Of a stretch of 64,000 nt of DNA, positions 44,401 through 54,474 are shown piece after piece. This DNA comes from Chitinophaga pinensis. GTDB lineage: Bacteria > Bacteroidota > Bacteroidia > Flavobacteriales_D > Crocinitomicaceae. The stretch lies in contig CAMDNE010000005.1 of assembly GCA_945902745.1 (NCBI GenBank), forward strand, positions 62,001 to 126,000. The letters run 5' to 3'. Position numbers and translations under genes: made by a program. The notes under the pieces are model-generated. The model searched no databases. It saw only the letters and a list, made by a program, of their open reading frames with translations, and was not told where the DNA came from. The stretch's first letter is position 1. Each line of letters begins with the position of its first letter.

Positions 44401-45949
44401 ATCCATTAAGGGTTGTACCAACATAAAATTCATATGTTCCAAATGAGGCTGTAGGCATAACGCTTGAACCAACAGCTTCTAAAGGAGACCCTGTACCCAA
44501 AACGTTTCCACCACTTGCAGCATTATACCAAGCAAGGTTATAAACTGGAGCAGGTGAATTTAATGTTACAGTAGCATTTATTACGATTTGATCTGAGTAA
44601 GTATCACCATTATGAGCAATAACTGTTACTGATGTTAATGGTAAATATGTTGTAAGATCAAAATTAGTTAAGTCACATTGAGCGAAAGCAACAGTAGTGC
44701 CATTTACAACTATGTCATAATTGAACCAGCCATATATACAATAACCAGGAGTACCGTAATATGTTATTTCAGCAGCTAAAAATGCACTTGAAACAGATCC
44801 TGCAGCACAACTAAAATTTGTAATAGTTGCTGTTGGGTTTGAAATATCCAATCCAGAAGCACTTGCCGTTGTTGTACATGAGGAAGCACTTGAAGGAGGA
44901 GTAGTCGCTGTAATTGGGACACTTACAACACCTGAACATTGATTATAAACTGATTGAGTAACAATCGGAGCTGGAGGGATAATGGAGCTTACTGAAACAG
45001 CTGTTCCAACAGTATTAGACCAACATTGAGTAGCTGTTTCATAAGCAGCTAAATAATATGTGCCAGATGCAGTGTACGCGTATGGTGTTGTTGCTGGTAA
45101 TAAAGTTGAACTACCACCAGAAACTGTCCCTTGCCAATAATAGCTATATCCAGGAGGTGCCGCAGCAGCTGTCAAAGTTGAACCAGCAGGAGCACATGAT
45201 GGATTTACCGCTGCAACCGCAGATGGCGGAGCAGATGCAGTTAAGAAATTAGTTACTACTACAGAAGAAGCAGTAGACCATAGTGAAGACGAAGTAGAGT
45301 ATGCATTAACATAATATGTCCCATTAGCAAAAATTGGTAAAGGACCTGTAACAGCATTTAATTGACTCGTCCCAGTAGAAGTCGTTTGCCAGTACCACGT
45401 TTCATTTGCCGGAGCAGATCCCGCAACTGTTAAAGTTGAGCCGAGAGCACAAGTTGGAGTTCCTGCAGCTTGAATTGGTGCAGCTGGAGCATTTGGAGGA
45501 GGAATCGTTTGTTTCATTCTAATATTTGAACAAACAGTATTAGCCGCACAAGAATATTGACTTAGATGAATTTGAACAACACCAGTATAAGTAGCCGTCC
45601 AAGAAACATACGATTGCACACCACAATAATCATCGCTATAAGCAATATAACCACCAACATTATCACGAAGCGTTAATTGTGAGTCATATGTAATTGTAGA
45701 ACCATTTGCCGAACACGTTGAAAATTCAACAAGAGCACCGGATACAACATTTACTAATGCATATTCACCAGCATAATTACAACTATTTACATCCGACCAA
45801 ACAGAGGTAGGATTAACAGCTGAGGACGGATACAAACTTGTTGATGTGCATTGAGCATAAGCGCTATTTACCGAAAACATTGCAAAAAGCAACAAGGCAA
45901 ATAAAGCACTACATTCTTTGATTAAATTTTTAGGTATTTTTTTTTTCAT
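41498..45949 (-). CDS. Large T9SS type A surface protein (first of the paralogue cluster)
   Basis: 1483 residues. A signal peptide (ALFALLLFAMFSVNSAYAQ) is followed by a Cys-containing domain (about 35-145; STCSANGSTITYDSQLTLRD), Ig-like repeats with Trp pairs (ETWYWQTTSTG, YSYYWQGTVSGG), one SprB-like repeat (CNGGNNGSFTLGTVECG), fibronectin III domains (AASNVLYFTADLSWTASGNE), a jelly-roll-like module ending TYLTNNSCVHFYNALC, and a PPC-like domain (ESALITGSNPAG). The last 75 residues form a type A sorting domain (MSLSPNPTNGLVYVSNSGSS). The tail is close to those of the next two genes. Probably surface-anchored adhesin or hydrolase scaffold; no catalytic motif was seen. Confidence 0.88.
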   Translation of the reverse strand: MKKKIPKNLIKECSALFALLLFAMFSVNSAYAQCTSTSLYPSSAVNPTSVWSDVNSCNYAGEYALVNVVSGALVEFSTCSANGSTITYDSQLTLRDNVGGYIAYSDDYCGVQSYVSWTATYTGVVQIHLSQYSCAANTVCSNIRMKQTIPPPNAPAAPIQAAGTPTCALGSTLTVAGSAPANETWYWQTTSTGTSQLNAVTGPLPIFANGTYYVNAYSTSSSLWSTASSVVVTNFLTASAPPSAVAAVNPSCAPAGSTLTAAAAPPGYSYYWQGTVSGGSSTLLPATTPYAYTASGTYYLAAYETATQCWSNTVGTAVSVSSIIPPAPIVTQSVYNQCSGVVSVPITATTPPSSASSCTTTASASGLDISNPTATITNFSCAAGSVSSAFLAAEITYYGTPGYCIYGWFNYDIVVNGTTVAFAQCDLTNFDLTTYLPLTSVTVIAHNGDTYSDQIVINATVTLNSPAPVYNLAWYNAASGGNVLGTGSPLEAVGSSVMPTASFGTYEFYVGTTLNGCQSASNSLVTVYVANVNAVLSPVNATCNGGNNGSFTLGTVECGALPFTYSVNGGAYGAIPTNLTAGTYSVVIMDNTGLMGSTISIVVTQPGAPTALAASNVLYFTADLSWTASGNETQWNVEYGPTGFTPGTGTSSVENATNLSLSGLTAETCYDVYVSAVCGVTSATSMINFCTNTGFFTFDNACGPGFMDISGTGTDCNLTDDSSTGVTLPWPWLVNGTTVNTITIGNNGGVAFNTLTAGIYYNAVANGFSIFSQDLNTPIGGVYYQNMGVAPNRQFVIMWDALPHWPSTTGDASFEIIVDEASGEIYYVYDDVIMGNVAYDYGADAEIACNVIAGNTTVSTNNATYLTNNSCVHFYNALCPNPVNIVSQVFTNEVILTWSAGLYGETDWTVIYGPTGFNPATSGTTITTSLPFADILGLNQLTTYDFYIYSECTLDNLTSGGLLVTVETLPLCSNPTGINTATALDSLFTSWSWVETSPAYPSTGFNLQYGTTGFDLWTGTVVNADNDFTDTTANAAFLAGGVYEVYVQAVCGTDTSNYMGPFTFVMPLTNDSVCGAEMLQVDGTVYVFNNTGATAQPGESALITGSNPAGYNPTELPMMTWGVPIVEGSNWYTFVAPASGSIRFSGEDEAFFASQIAIYELTSCSDFTTFSLVAASDQTDAGITTKVAPNFTICGLTPGNTYYVLHDAWSNGFGGLPNFGQYSIKMTPIVLQAGSVASMADVCTGDTTNLFTTITGYDANGVWSAILPSANTQVFDSSFVSSGLAYQIFDFEYRMTDGCAYDTIISQVEIYPPSQAGIDGALTVCKNEPTDLFTALSGIIDLSGQWYDPSNNPVSGLVTASSIPGMFNYDYIAGNGVCPNDTSNVLVTVNPACDYLDIQEMYFGEMSLSPNPTNGLVYVSNSGSSEVFNYEITDVDGRVIATKMAAINGSTTTEINLNGKVTGMYMIRVYNDNAMKVFRVVLQ

Positions 45950-46077
45950 AGCATACTATTGTTAAGTTAATTAGGTAACGAATGTAGTTAATTCATATCC
46001 AACAAAACAAGTTTATTTTAAAAAATCATTAACAAATTAAATTGAATGATAATTTAACTAGTATTACTCGAATATTT

Positions 46078-46320
46078 ACGTGGTTCTATCGAATATTTTT
46101 AAATTAAAATAAATAAATTTTTTAAATATGAATTTAAGTTTAATAAATAAAACGGCCCTTGTTTGTGGAAGTACCCAAAGAATAGGAAAAGCAAAAGGTT
46201 TAGAACTAGCTTCTTTGTGAGCCAATATTGTTCTTTTAGCTCGAAATGAAGATAAATTAACTGAATTAGATTCATCTCAAGGTCAAAAGCATGGATTTTT
46301 AGTTGCTGATTTTTCATAAA
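46078..46320 (+). pseudogene. Dead copy of the SDR oxidoreductase gene
   Basis: The segment from 46128 matches the start of the SDR gene at 61317 over about 190 bases: NKTALVCGST, then KA-x-ELAS, ANIVLLARNE, and LVADFS. It has an in-frame TGA where Gly31 should be, a small deletion after the ARNE motif, a +1 shift near 46317, and no C-terminal two-thirds. Homology extends upstream over the promoter region (GTGGTTCTATCGAATATTT at 46080-46098 against 61268-61286). It lies divergent from a large T9SS gene, exactly as the intact SDR gene does at the other end of the cluster. Confidence 0.9.
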
Positions 46321-46497
46321 TAGCTAGTTTAGGTTAGGTTATTAAGCTAAAACTTTAAATTGTGGTAACATAATGAAAAACTAAAACTTACCTTTTTGTT
46401 CTATAAAAAAGATATATAGAATATTAATACTTTATCTGTTTCCAAATAAATCTTCACAAAATCGGAATAAACAAAAATGGAATAAATTACTGAAAAT

Positions 46498-46529
46498 AAA
46501 AAAGGGAAGTCTTTCGACTTCCCTTTTTT
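46498..46529 (-). terminator. Terminator of the 1265-residue T9SS gene
   Basis: A perfect stem pairs GGGAAGTC (46504-46511) with GACTTCCC (46516-46523) across a four-base loop, flanked by six A residues on one side and six T on the other. It would work in both directions. It lies 15 bases after the stop codon. Confidence 0.9.
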
Positions 46530-46544
46530 ATTAAGGTTTAATTC

Positions 46545-49500
46545 TTATTGAAGAATTACACGGAACACTTTCATTGCGTTGTCATTATAAACGCGAATCA
46601 TATACATTCCTGAAACTTTTCCAGTCAAATTAACTTCAGTTGTTGTTGTTCCATTAATCGCAGCAGCTTTTGTTGCAATAACACGTCCATCAACATCTGT
46701 AACTTCATAATTGAATATTTCTGTTGAACCTGAATTCGAAATGTAAACCAACCCATTCGTTGGATTTGGTAACAATGACATTGCTGCAAAGTACATTTCT
46801 TCAATATTCAAGTAATCACAAGCTCCATTTACAGTTAATAAAACATTCGCTGTGTCATTTGGACAAACTCCATTTCCTGTGATGTAATCGTAATTAAACA
46901 TACCAGGAATGTTGCTTGAAATGATTTCAGAATTGGATAAAAGGTTATTACTTGGATCATACCAAGAACCACCAAAATCAACATTACCAGTTAAACCAGC
47001 TAATAAATCGATTGGTGCATTTCTACAAACTGTGATTGATCCATCATCTCCAGCAGATGAAGGTTGGTAAATCTCTACTTGGCTAACAATCGAATCATAA
47101 GCACAACCATCAGTCATTCTGTATTCAAAGTTGAACACTTGGAAAGCCAATCCAGCTGATGCAAATAAACTATCAGTAATTCCTGTTTCTGCAGATGCTA
47201 ATTCCGCTGTCCATAATCCTCCTTGATCATTTCCAGTAATTCCATTAAATAAGTTAACTGTATCTCCAGCACAAACATTAATGATATTAGCAAATGAACC
47301 AGCTTCCAAGTTGATTGGTGTAACTGAAATTGAATAGTTACCAACTGTTGCTGTACTACCGTCATTTATTAAATAGTAGTAATCACCCGGTATCAACCCA
47401 CAAACTGTATAGTTTGGAGCAACACTTGTTCCGCCAATTGCATTATCATTTGCCGCCATCAACGTGAAATTAGCATAATCACTACAACCTGTTGAAGCAT
47501 AAACTGCCGATTGACCAGCGTAGTTAATTGCTGTGTTATTTACACGAACATTTCCAGATGCTGGAGCAATAAATCTGAACCATGTTGTATTGTTCAATGT
47601 TGAATTAATCCAACCTGTTGTTGTTTGAGCTCCAGTTGCTGGCGGCGCAATGATTGTTTCTCCTATTGTTACTGTTGCTCCTGTATTATTAAATGTATAA
47701 ACAGTTCCATCTGCCATAATAACTTCTGCTCCACAAACTGTATCATTTGTTAGAGGCATTGTAATAGAAAATGGTCCAACATACAAAGAAGTATCTACTC
47801 CACAAACAGCTTGTAAATAAACTTGGTAAACTCCACCTGCTAAAAACGAACTATTTGCAATCGTATCTGTAAAGTTATTATCTGCATTGATAACAGTTCC
47901 TGCTGCTGAATAAGGACTAAATCCACTCATACCATATTGAATATTAAATCCAGTTGATGGATATGCTGGTGAACTTTCAGCCCATGTCCATGCAGTGAAA
48001 ATTGAATCAACAGCATTAGTATTTAAAATTGCACTTGGATTTGAACAAAATGGTGTTGTCATAAATGTTGCAAACAAACCATTACTTTGAAGTGAAGCAT
48101 TACAATCTGCATAAATATAAACATCATATTGTGTCAATTGAGTTAAACCTGGAAGAACTGCTCCTGCCATGGTAGTTGTGATTGTTGTTCCGCTTGTTAG
48201 TGGATCAAATCCTGCTGGTCCATAAATTACTGTCCATGCAGTTTCGGCAGCTAAACCTGCTGACCAAGTAAATCCAACCTCATCTTGAAATAGATATGTA
48301 ATTGTAAATGCTGTCGGCTTTGGACAATCTGTGTAGTATAAGTGTGCACAAGAATTATTTGTCAAATAAGATGCATTGTTATAAGAAATAAGAATGTCTT
48401 GATTTGTTCCAGCTGCACCTATTGTAGTACTAAGACCATTATTGTACAAAGGATTCCCACAATCTACGTCATCATAAACATAGAATATCTCCATTGTCGC
48501 TTCGTCAATAATAAGCTCAACGTTTACATTATTATTACTATTCAGAACACTATTATCCTTTTGCCATTGAACAATAAATTGTCGATTTGGCGCTGTTCCT
48601 ATTGTTTCTGACCAAACACCAGTTCCAGATGTTTGAAGAGCATCCCAAAAAGGATACAAACCAACAGCAGTCGTTGCATTGATTGTTGCATTGAAACTTG
48701 ATATTGTTCCGGTTGTTGTACCTAAACGAATAGCACCAGAATTACCTAGTGTTGCTTGCGTGTACAATACACCTTGGTAAAGTAATGGGAAAGGTAATAC
48801 TAAAGGTACAATTGAACCTATTGTCATTGTGTACGACAAACCTGTTGTACTGATATCAATAAAATCAGAAACTGGACAAGCATTATCTGCTTCCATATAT
48901 TGATCTTGATTGTATGTATTCCAAGAAATTGATCCAGCCCAATAAGATGAATCACCAGGTGTGCAAATTCCACGAACGTATGCCTGGTAAAATGAGTTAT
49001 TGATAAGTGGCGTAATTGTGTAAGGATTCAAAGAAGTTGTTACTAATGTTCCAGTACCTAACGCAAAACCAACTGGTCCATATTCAATTTGCCATTCAGT
49101 TTCTGTTCCACCTGCTGTCCATTGTATTGTTGCAGATGTTAAATCAGCCGTAACCAATGCCAATGAAGTCGGTTGAGGACATGTTGGAACTGGTGCAATA
49201 TTCACTAAATAGTCTTCAGTTTCACCCCAAGTGTAAGTTCCACAAGGATTAACTGATGCTGCAGAGGAAGTTTCAACATTTACAACACGCATTTTTGTTA
49301 TACCAACAGTTGCAGTAGCTGGTACAGTAAATGATCCTGTTTCAGTATGTGGTCCATTTGTAAATGTTGGAGACACATAAACATTTTCTCCTGGATCAGT
49401 AAACGTTCCATTTTGATTATAATCAATAAAAATTTTCGTCATATTATTAAAATTCCCACCACATGTTCCAATACCAACTGATAAATTATAAGAAGCACTT

Positions 49501-50342
49501 GCTGCCATAATAGGCGCAGGAACAAGAGTAGTATAATCAGAATATTGACTTTGAATAGAACCTGGTCCTCCGGTAGATGTACACGTTGAACTATTATTCA
49601 AAGTACTTACAGTAACATTTAATATTTCCTCATCAGCGGTACTTGTTGCATTACTTGTACAATAACAATTTGTAAAGGTGTTTAATGTTACTAAAACTGG
49701 TGTTGACGTAACTGCAGCACCTGCACCACAGGTTACGATACATTGATAATAGGTAACTACTGTTTGATTTCCAGTATAGGATGAATTCGTTGCAGTTGGA
49801 ATATTTGCGTAAACAACCCCATCTAGCGAAGATTGCCATTGATAGGTTAATCCAGATCCTATAGAAGCGCCAGATAAAGTCAAAGAGAAATTTTGACTTG
49901 GGCAAGCAATTGCTGGCGATGAAACCGTAGCGCCAGCAGCAGCCGGGTTAATACACGGAGAACCTGGGCTTATATAAGTAATTGTTGATGTTAAACAACT
50001 TGACGCTTGGCCACATGCTGCATTTGTTGTCCAATGGGCATAGTATGTTCCTGCCACTGTAGAATTCCAATTCAATGGACTACTACCGAATGCGATTACC
50101 GGTCCAGCTGGCGTACCTTGGTGAATTGTAACATAACCACCTGTAATTGCGCATTGATAAATTGTTGCCGCAGCCACTCCATTTATTGTTGAATATTCTG
50201 AAAGAAATGAACAAGTCGAAATCGTCACTGATCCTGCAGCCGGCGCAGTCGCCGTTCCAAACGCAGCTGTATTCGTGCATTGAGCATTTGCAACAATAGA
50301 AGTCATGGCAAATGCTATAAGTATTAATATTATTTTTTTCAT
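46545..50342 (-). CDS. Large T9SS type A surface protein with GEVED domain (paralogue 2)
   Basis: 1265 residues. In order: signal peptide (IILILIAFAMTSIVANAQ), a Cys-rich N-terminal domain (about 20-130), an Ig-like stretch (GSGLTYQWQSSLDGVVYANI), a GEVED domain (about 230-380; IDYNQNGTFTDPGENVY, GTYTWGETEDYLVNI), a fibronectin III domain (IQWTAGGTETEWQIEYGP), a jelly-roll-like module (about 490-655), a second Fn3, a PPC-like domain (TWFRFIAPASGNVRVNN), and a type A sorting tail. From the Fn3 after the jelly-roll to the end it is nearly identical to the next gene, while the jelly-roll module is quite different. Confidence 0.88.
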   Translation of the reverse strand: MKKIILILIAFAMTSIVANAQCTNTAAFGTATAPAAGSVTISTCSFLSEYSTINGVAAATIYQCAITGGYVTIHQGTPAGPVIAFGSSPLNWNSTVAGTYYAHWTTNAACGQASSCLTSTITYISPGSPCINPAAAGATVSSPAIACPSQNFSLTLSGASIGSGLTYQWQSSLDGVVYANIPTATNSSYTGNQTVVTYYQCIVTCGAGAAVTSTPVLVTLNTFTNCYCTSNATSTADEEILNVTVSTLNNSSTCTSTGGPGSIQSQYSDYTTLVPAPIMAASASYNLSVGIGTCGGNFNNMTKIFIDYNQNGTFTDPGENVYVSPTFTNGPHTETGSFTVPATATVGITKMRVVNVETSSAASVNPCGTYTWGETEDYLVNIAPVPTCPQPTSLALVTADLTSATIQWTAGGTETEWQIEYGPVGFALGTGTLVTTSLNPYTITPLINNSFYQAYVRGICTPGDSSYWAGSISWNTYNQDQYMEADNACPVSDFIDISTTGLSYTMTIGSIVPLVLPFPLLYQGVLYTQATLGNSGAIRLGTTTGTISSFNATINATTAVGLYPFWDALQTSGTGVWSETIGTAPNRQFIVQWQKDNSVLNSNNNVNVELIIDEATMEIFYVYDDVDCGNPLYNNGLSTTIGAAGTNQDILISYNNASYLTNNSCAHLYYTDCPKPTAFTITYLFQDEVGFTWSAGLAAETAWTVIYGPAGFDPLTSGTTITTTMAGAVLPGLTQLTQYDVYIYADCNASLQSNGLFATFMTTPFCSNPSAILNTNAVDSIFTAWTWAESSPAYPSTGFNIQYGMSGFSPYSAAGTVINADNNFTDTIANSSFLAGGVYQVYLQAVCGVDTSLYVGPFSITMPLTNDTVCGAEVIMADGTVYTFNNTGATVTIGETIIAPPATGAQTTTGWINSTLNNTTWFRFIAPASGNVRVNNTAINYAGQSAVYASTGCSDYANFTLMAANDNAIGGTSVAPNYTVCGLIPGDYYYLINDGSTATVGNYSISVTPINLEAGSFANIINVCAGDTVNLFNGITGNDQGGLWTAELASAETGITDSLFASAGLAFQVFNFEYRMTDGCAYDSIVSQVEIYQPSSAGDDGSITVCRNAPIDLLAGLTGNVDFGGSWYDPSNNLLSNSEIISSNIPGMFNYDYITGNGVCPNDTANVLLTVNGACDYLNIEEMYFAAMSLLPNPTNGLVYISNSGSTEIFNYEVTDVDGRVIATKAAAINGTTTTEVNLTGKVSGMYMIRVYNDNAMKVFRVILQ

Positions 50343-50354
50343 AATTGTATTTAT

Positions 50355-50389
50355 TTAAAAATAACCAAGAGTATTGAATACTCTTGGTT
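50355..50389 (-). terminator. Terminator of the 1358-residue T9SS gene
   Basis: A 12-bp perfect stem (AACCAAGAGTAT / ATACTCTTGGTT; 50363-50374 with 50378-50389) with a three-base loop is followed in minus sense by an AT-rich run containing five T. It ends 13 bases before the start codon of the next gene at 50342. Confidence 0.85.
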
Positions 50390-50397
50390 GATTATTA

Positions 50398-53300
50398 TTA
50401 TTGAAGAATAACTCTGAATACTTTCATTGCGTTGTCATTGTAAACGCGAATCATGTATATTCCTGAAACTTTTCCTGTCAAATTTACTTCAGTTGTTGCT
50501 GTTCCATTAATTGCAGCTGCTTTAGTTGCAATTACACGTCCATCAACATCTGTTACTTCGTAATTGAATACTTCAGAAGATCCTGAATTAGAAATGTAAA
50601 CCAATCCATTTGTTGGATTTGGAGACAATGACATTGAGCCAAAATACATCTCTTGAATATCCAAGTAATCACAAGCACCGTTGACTGTCAACAAAACATT
50701 CGCTGTGTCATTTGGACAAACTCCATTTCCTGTGATGTAATCGTAATTAAACATACCAGGAATGTTACTTGAAACAATCCAAGAAGAACCTAATAAATTG
50801 TTACTTGGGTCATACCAATTACCTTGTGTGTCGACATTTCCACTTAAACCAGACAACAAATCAACTGGTTCATTTCTACAAACTGTGATTGCTCCATCAT
50901 TTCCAGCTGATGAAGGTTGGTAAATCTCTACTTGTGATACAATTGTATCATAAGCACAACCATCAGTCATTCTGTATTCGAAGTTGAACACTTGGAAAGC
51001 CAATCCTGCAGATGCAAACAAACTATCCGTGATTCCAGTTTCTGCAGATGCTAATTCTGCTGTCCATAATCCTCCTTGATCATTTCCAGTAATTCCATTA
51101 AATAAGTTAACTGTATCTCCAGCACAAACATTAATGATATTAGCAAATGAACCAGCTTCCAAGTTGATTGGTGTAACTGAAATTGAGTAATTACCAGCGG
51201 TTGCTGTACTACCGTCATTTAATAAATAGTAATAATCCCCAGGTATCAACCCACATATTGTATAGTTTGGAGCAACACTTGTGCTTCCTATTGCATTATC
51301 ATTTGCTGCTATCAAAGTGAAGTTAGCATAATCACTACATCCTGTTGAGGAATAAACTGCGGATTGACCAGCGTAATTGATTGCTGTATTATTTACTCGA
51401 ACATTTCCTGAAGCTGGTGCAATGAATTTGAACCATGTTGTATTGTTCAATGTTGAATTAATCCAACCTGTAGTTGTTTGAGCTCCAGTTGCTGGTGGTG
51501 CAATAATTGTTTCTCCTATTGATACTGTTGCTCCTGTATTATTAAATGTATAAACAGTTCCATCTGCCATGATAACTTCTGCTCCACAAACTGTATCGTT
51601 CGTTATTGGCATTGTGATTGAAAATGGTCCAACATACAAAGAAGTATCTACTCCACAAACAGCTTGTAAATAAACTTGGTAAACTCCACCTGCTAAAAAT
51701 GCTGTGTTTGCTATAGTGTCTGTATAATTATTATCCGCATTAATTACAGTTCCTGCTGATGAATACATCGCAAATCCTGCAGCTCCATATTGGATGTTAA
51801 AAGCTGTTGAAGGATATGTTGGTGAACTTTCAACCCAAGTCCAAGCTGTAAAAATTGAATCTACATCACTTGTATTCAGAATTGCACTTGGATTTGAACA
51901 GAACGGTGTTGTCATAAATGTTGCAAACAAACCATTACTTTGAAGTGAAGCATTACAATCTGCATAAATATAAACATCGTATTGTGTCAATTGAGTTAAA
52001 CCTGGAAGAACTGCTCCTGTCATGGTAGTTGTGATTGTTGTTCCACTTGTTAGTGGATCAAATCCTGCTGGTCCATAAATCACTGTCCATGCAGTTTCGG
52101 CAGCTAAACCTGCTGACCATGTAAATCCAATCTCCTCTTGTAAAAGGTAAGTAATTGTAAATGCCGTAGGTTTTGGACAATCTGTGTAGTAAAAATGAGC
52201 ACAAGAATTGTTAGCTAAATAAGTACTGTTATTCATTGAAACATTGATGTTTTGATTTGATCCACGAACACCAATTTCAGCATCACCACCGTTATCATAA
52301 GTTGCTGTACCAGGGCTATGAATTACGTCCTCATACACGAAATAAATTTCTTGAGTTGCCTCATCCAATATAACTTCGAAAGTAGTTCCATCTGTCAATA
52401 AAGAAGAAAAATAATGAGCAAGATCAGACCACATAACAATAAATTGACGATTAGGGGCTGTTCCAATTGTTTTATGAAAAACGTTTCCTAAAGGTGCATA
52501 AGGTGTATTCATATCTTGAACATAAGGATATAAACCATTTCCTCCAACCATTGTATAATCAACATTTGCAGTCAAAGTTCCAAGCACAATTCCTCCATTA
52601 TTTCCAACAGTAATTTGATTTATCAATGTACCTTGATATAAAAACGAAAAAGGTAAAGTGACACCTGCTTCAGAATCATCTGTGGTGTTAAGTGCAGTAC
52701 CTGTTGCAGAGATATCAATAAAATTTGAAGCTGGACAAGCATTGTCAGCTTCCATATATTGATCTTGATTATACGTATTCCAAGAAATAACTCCAGCCCA
52801 ATAAGATGAATCACCAGGTGTACAAATACCACGAACGTAAGCTTGATAAAATGAATTTTGATTTAAACCTATAATTGTGAAAGGATTTGAAGAGGCAGAT
52901 ACAAGCGTACCAGTGCCAATTGCAAAGCCAGCTGGTCCATATTCAATTTGCCATTGCGTTTCAGAACCACCAGCAGTCCATTGCAATGTTGCTGTTGTTA
53001 GATCTGCACTTGACAATGATAAAGCAGTCGGTTGAGGACATGTTGGAACTGGTGCAATATTCACCAAATAATCTTCCGTTTCTCCCCATGTATATGTACC
53101 ACAAGAATTTATAGTTGACATTGTTGCAGTCTCAACATTCACAATACGCATTTTTGTTAAACCAACTGTTGCTGTCATTGGAATTACAAAAGAACCCGTT
53201 TCTGTATGCGGACCTGCAGTACCTGCAGCTGAAGTATAGACAGTTTCTCCTGGATCCGTAAAAAGTCCATTTTGATTATAATCAATAAATATTTTAACTC

Positions 53301-54474
53301 CATTTGTAAAGTTTCCTCCACATGTTCCAATTTGAACAGAAAAAGAATAACCTGCACTTGCTGCCAATATTGGAGCCGGAACTAATGTAGTGTAGTCAGA
53401 ATATTGACTTTGAATAGAACCTGGCCCACCTGTTGTGCCACATGTAGAAGCATTATTTAAAGTACCAACTGATACATTCAATATTTCCTCATCTGCAGTA
53501 TTTGTCGCATTACTTGTGCAATAACAATTTAAAAATGAATTGGTAGTCACAAAAACAGGGGTAGAAATATCTTGTAATCCACTGCCTGTGCAAATAATTA
53601 CACATTGATAATACGTATCAGTCATTTGTGAGGTAGAATAACCAGGATTTGTTGCTAATGGGATATTAGTATAACTAACCCCGTCAGCAGAAGATTGCCA
53701 TTGGTATGTTAATCCAGAAGCTGCTGTAGCTCCAGTTAATCCTAAACTAAAATTTATTGAAGGGCAAATTGATGCTGAAGAACTAGAAGTAATTCCAGCC
53801 TCAGGTGCTCCTGTACAACCAGCACCTGCAGTATATGTCAATTGCATTTGTGGTCTTTGTGCTTGCAAAGCCATTGTAATTGCTGATGATGAATTTGAAC
53901 CACCAAATACTTGGCTGGCCACAGCATCTTGTTTCCAAGTAAATCCTCCATCTGTTGGACTACCAGCAAACAAACTACAATTCCATTCTGAGCCAATTTC
54001 AAGATTTCCTCCTAAATAAACAAATGGTGTTGTTAACGTCAAAGTAACATATCCCGTTGTTGTTGGAATAACTTGTGCAAGATTCTGATAAACAAGCAAA
54101 GCTCCAGAGGACTGTGTTGCAAAACTTGAACTACTCCATGTAGGCGAAGGCGCTGTTCCTGTTTCTTTCATATAAACATTCCAAATGCTTTGTAAATTCG
54201 TAACTGAGGTTCCAAAAGCGTTTGCCTTATTCCATGCAATTGAAGTAATTGTAGAACCTGGAGTAATACCAGCTGTTGCAAGCTCAGCAGCAGTATATAA
54301 AAAATAATGACTAGAAAAATCAAAAGCACTTCCTGCAGTAGATCTGTATATTGGTCCAACATTTGAGCCAGTACCACTTGTGTTAACACCTGCTCCCAAG
54401 GTAATTGTTTGAGCATCCGCTAAGAACGGAAGAATCAATCCAACTATTAAGAGTAATTTGTAAACTTTTTTCAT
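50398..54474 (-). CDS. Large T9SS type A surface protein with GEVED domain (paralogue 3)
   Basis: 1358 residues. It has a signal peptide (KLLLIVGLILPFLADAQ) and an N-terminal module unlike that of its neighbour (about 20-215; GAGVNTSGTGSNVGPIYRST, WKQDAVASQVFGG). The rest follows the same plan: Ig-like stretch, GEVED domain (IDYNQNGLFTDPGETVYTS), Fn3 (LQWTAGGSETQWQIEYGP), a jelly-roll-like module (about 590-755), Fn3, PPC-like domain, and type A sorting tail (MSLSPNPTNGLVYISNSGSS). No catalytic motif was seen. The paralogy with 46545-50342 is direct, with only 55 bases between the two genes. Confidence 0.88.
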   Translation of the reverse strand: MKKVYKLLLIVGLILPFLADAQTITLGAGVNTSGTGSNVGPIYRSTAGSAFDFSSHYFLYTAAELATAGITPGSTITSIAWNKANAFGTSVTNLQSIWNVYMKETGTAPSPTWSSSSFATQSSGALLVYQNLAQVIPTTTGYVTLTLTTPFVYLGGNLEIGSEWNCSLFAGSPTDGGFTWKQDAVASQVFGGSNSSSAITMALQAQRPQMQLTYTAGAGCTGAPEAGITSSSSASICPSINFSLGLTGATAASGLTYQWQSSADGVSYTNIPLATNPGYSTSQMTDTYYQCVIICTGSGLQDISTPVFVTTNSFLNCYCTSNATNTADEEILNVSVGTLNNASTCGTTGGPGSIQSQYSDYTTLVPAPILAASAGYSFSVQIGTCGGNFTNGVKIFIDYNQNGLFTDPGETVYTSAAGTAGPHTETGSFVIPMTATVGLTKMRIVNVETATMSTINSCGTYTWGETEDYLVNIAPVPTCPQPTALSLSSADLTTATLQWTAGGSETQWQIEYGPAGFAIGTGTLVSASSNPFTIIGLNQNSFYQAYVRGICTPGDSSYWAGVISWNTYNQDQYMEADNACPASNFIDISATGTALNTTDDSEAGVTLPFSFLYQGTLINQITVGNNGGIVLGTLTANVDYTMVGGNGLYPYVQDMNTPYAPLGNVFHKTIGTAPNRQFIVMWSDLAHYFSSLLTDGTTFEVILDEATQEIYFVYEDVIHSPGTATYDNGGDAEIGVRGSNQNINVSMNNSTYLANNSCAHFYYTDCPKPTAFTITYLLQEEIGFTWSAGLAAETAWTVIYGPAGFDPLTSGTTITTTMTGAVLPGLTQLTQYDVYIYADCNASLQSNGLFATFMTTPFCSNPSAILNTSDVDSIFTAWTWVESSPTYPSTAFNIQYGAAGFAMYSSAGTVINADNNYTDTIANTAFLAGGVYQVYLQAVCGVDTSLYVGPFSITMPITNDTVCGAEVIMADGTVYTFNNTGATVSIGETIIAPPATGAQTTTGWINSTLNNTTWFKFIAPASGNVRVNNTAINYAGQSAVYSSTGCSDYANFTLIAANDNAIGSTSVAPNYTICGLIPGDYYYLLNDGSTATAGNYSISVTPINLEAGSFANIINVCAGDTVNLFNGITGNDQGGLWTAELASAETGITDSLFASAGLAFQVFNFEYRMTDGCAYDTIVSQVEIYQPSSAGNDGAITVCRNEPVDLLSGLSGNVDTQGNWYDPSNNLLGSSWIVSSNIPGMFNYDYITGNGVCPNDTANVLLTVNGACDYLDIQEMYFGSMSLSPNPTNGLVYISNSGSSEVFNYEVTDVDGRVIATKAAAINGTATTEVNLTGKVSGIYMIRVYNDNAMKVFRVILQ

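Noticed and set aside
46099-46317. Minus-strand frame of 72 codons
   Set aside because: It is antisense to the dead SDR copy, whose homology is on the plus strand.
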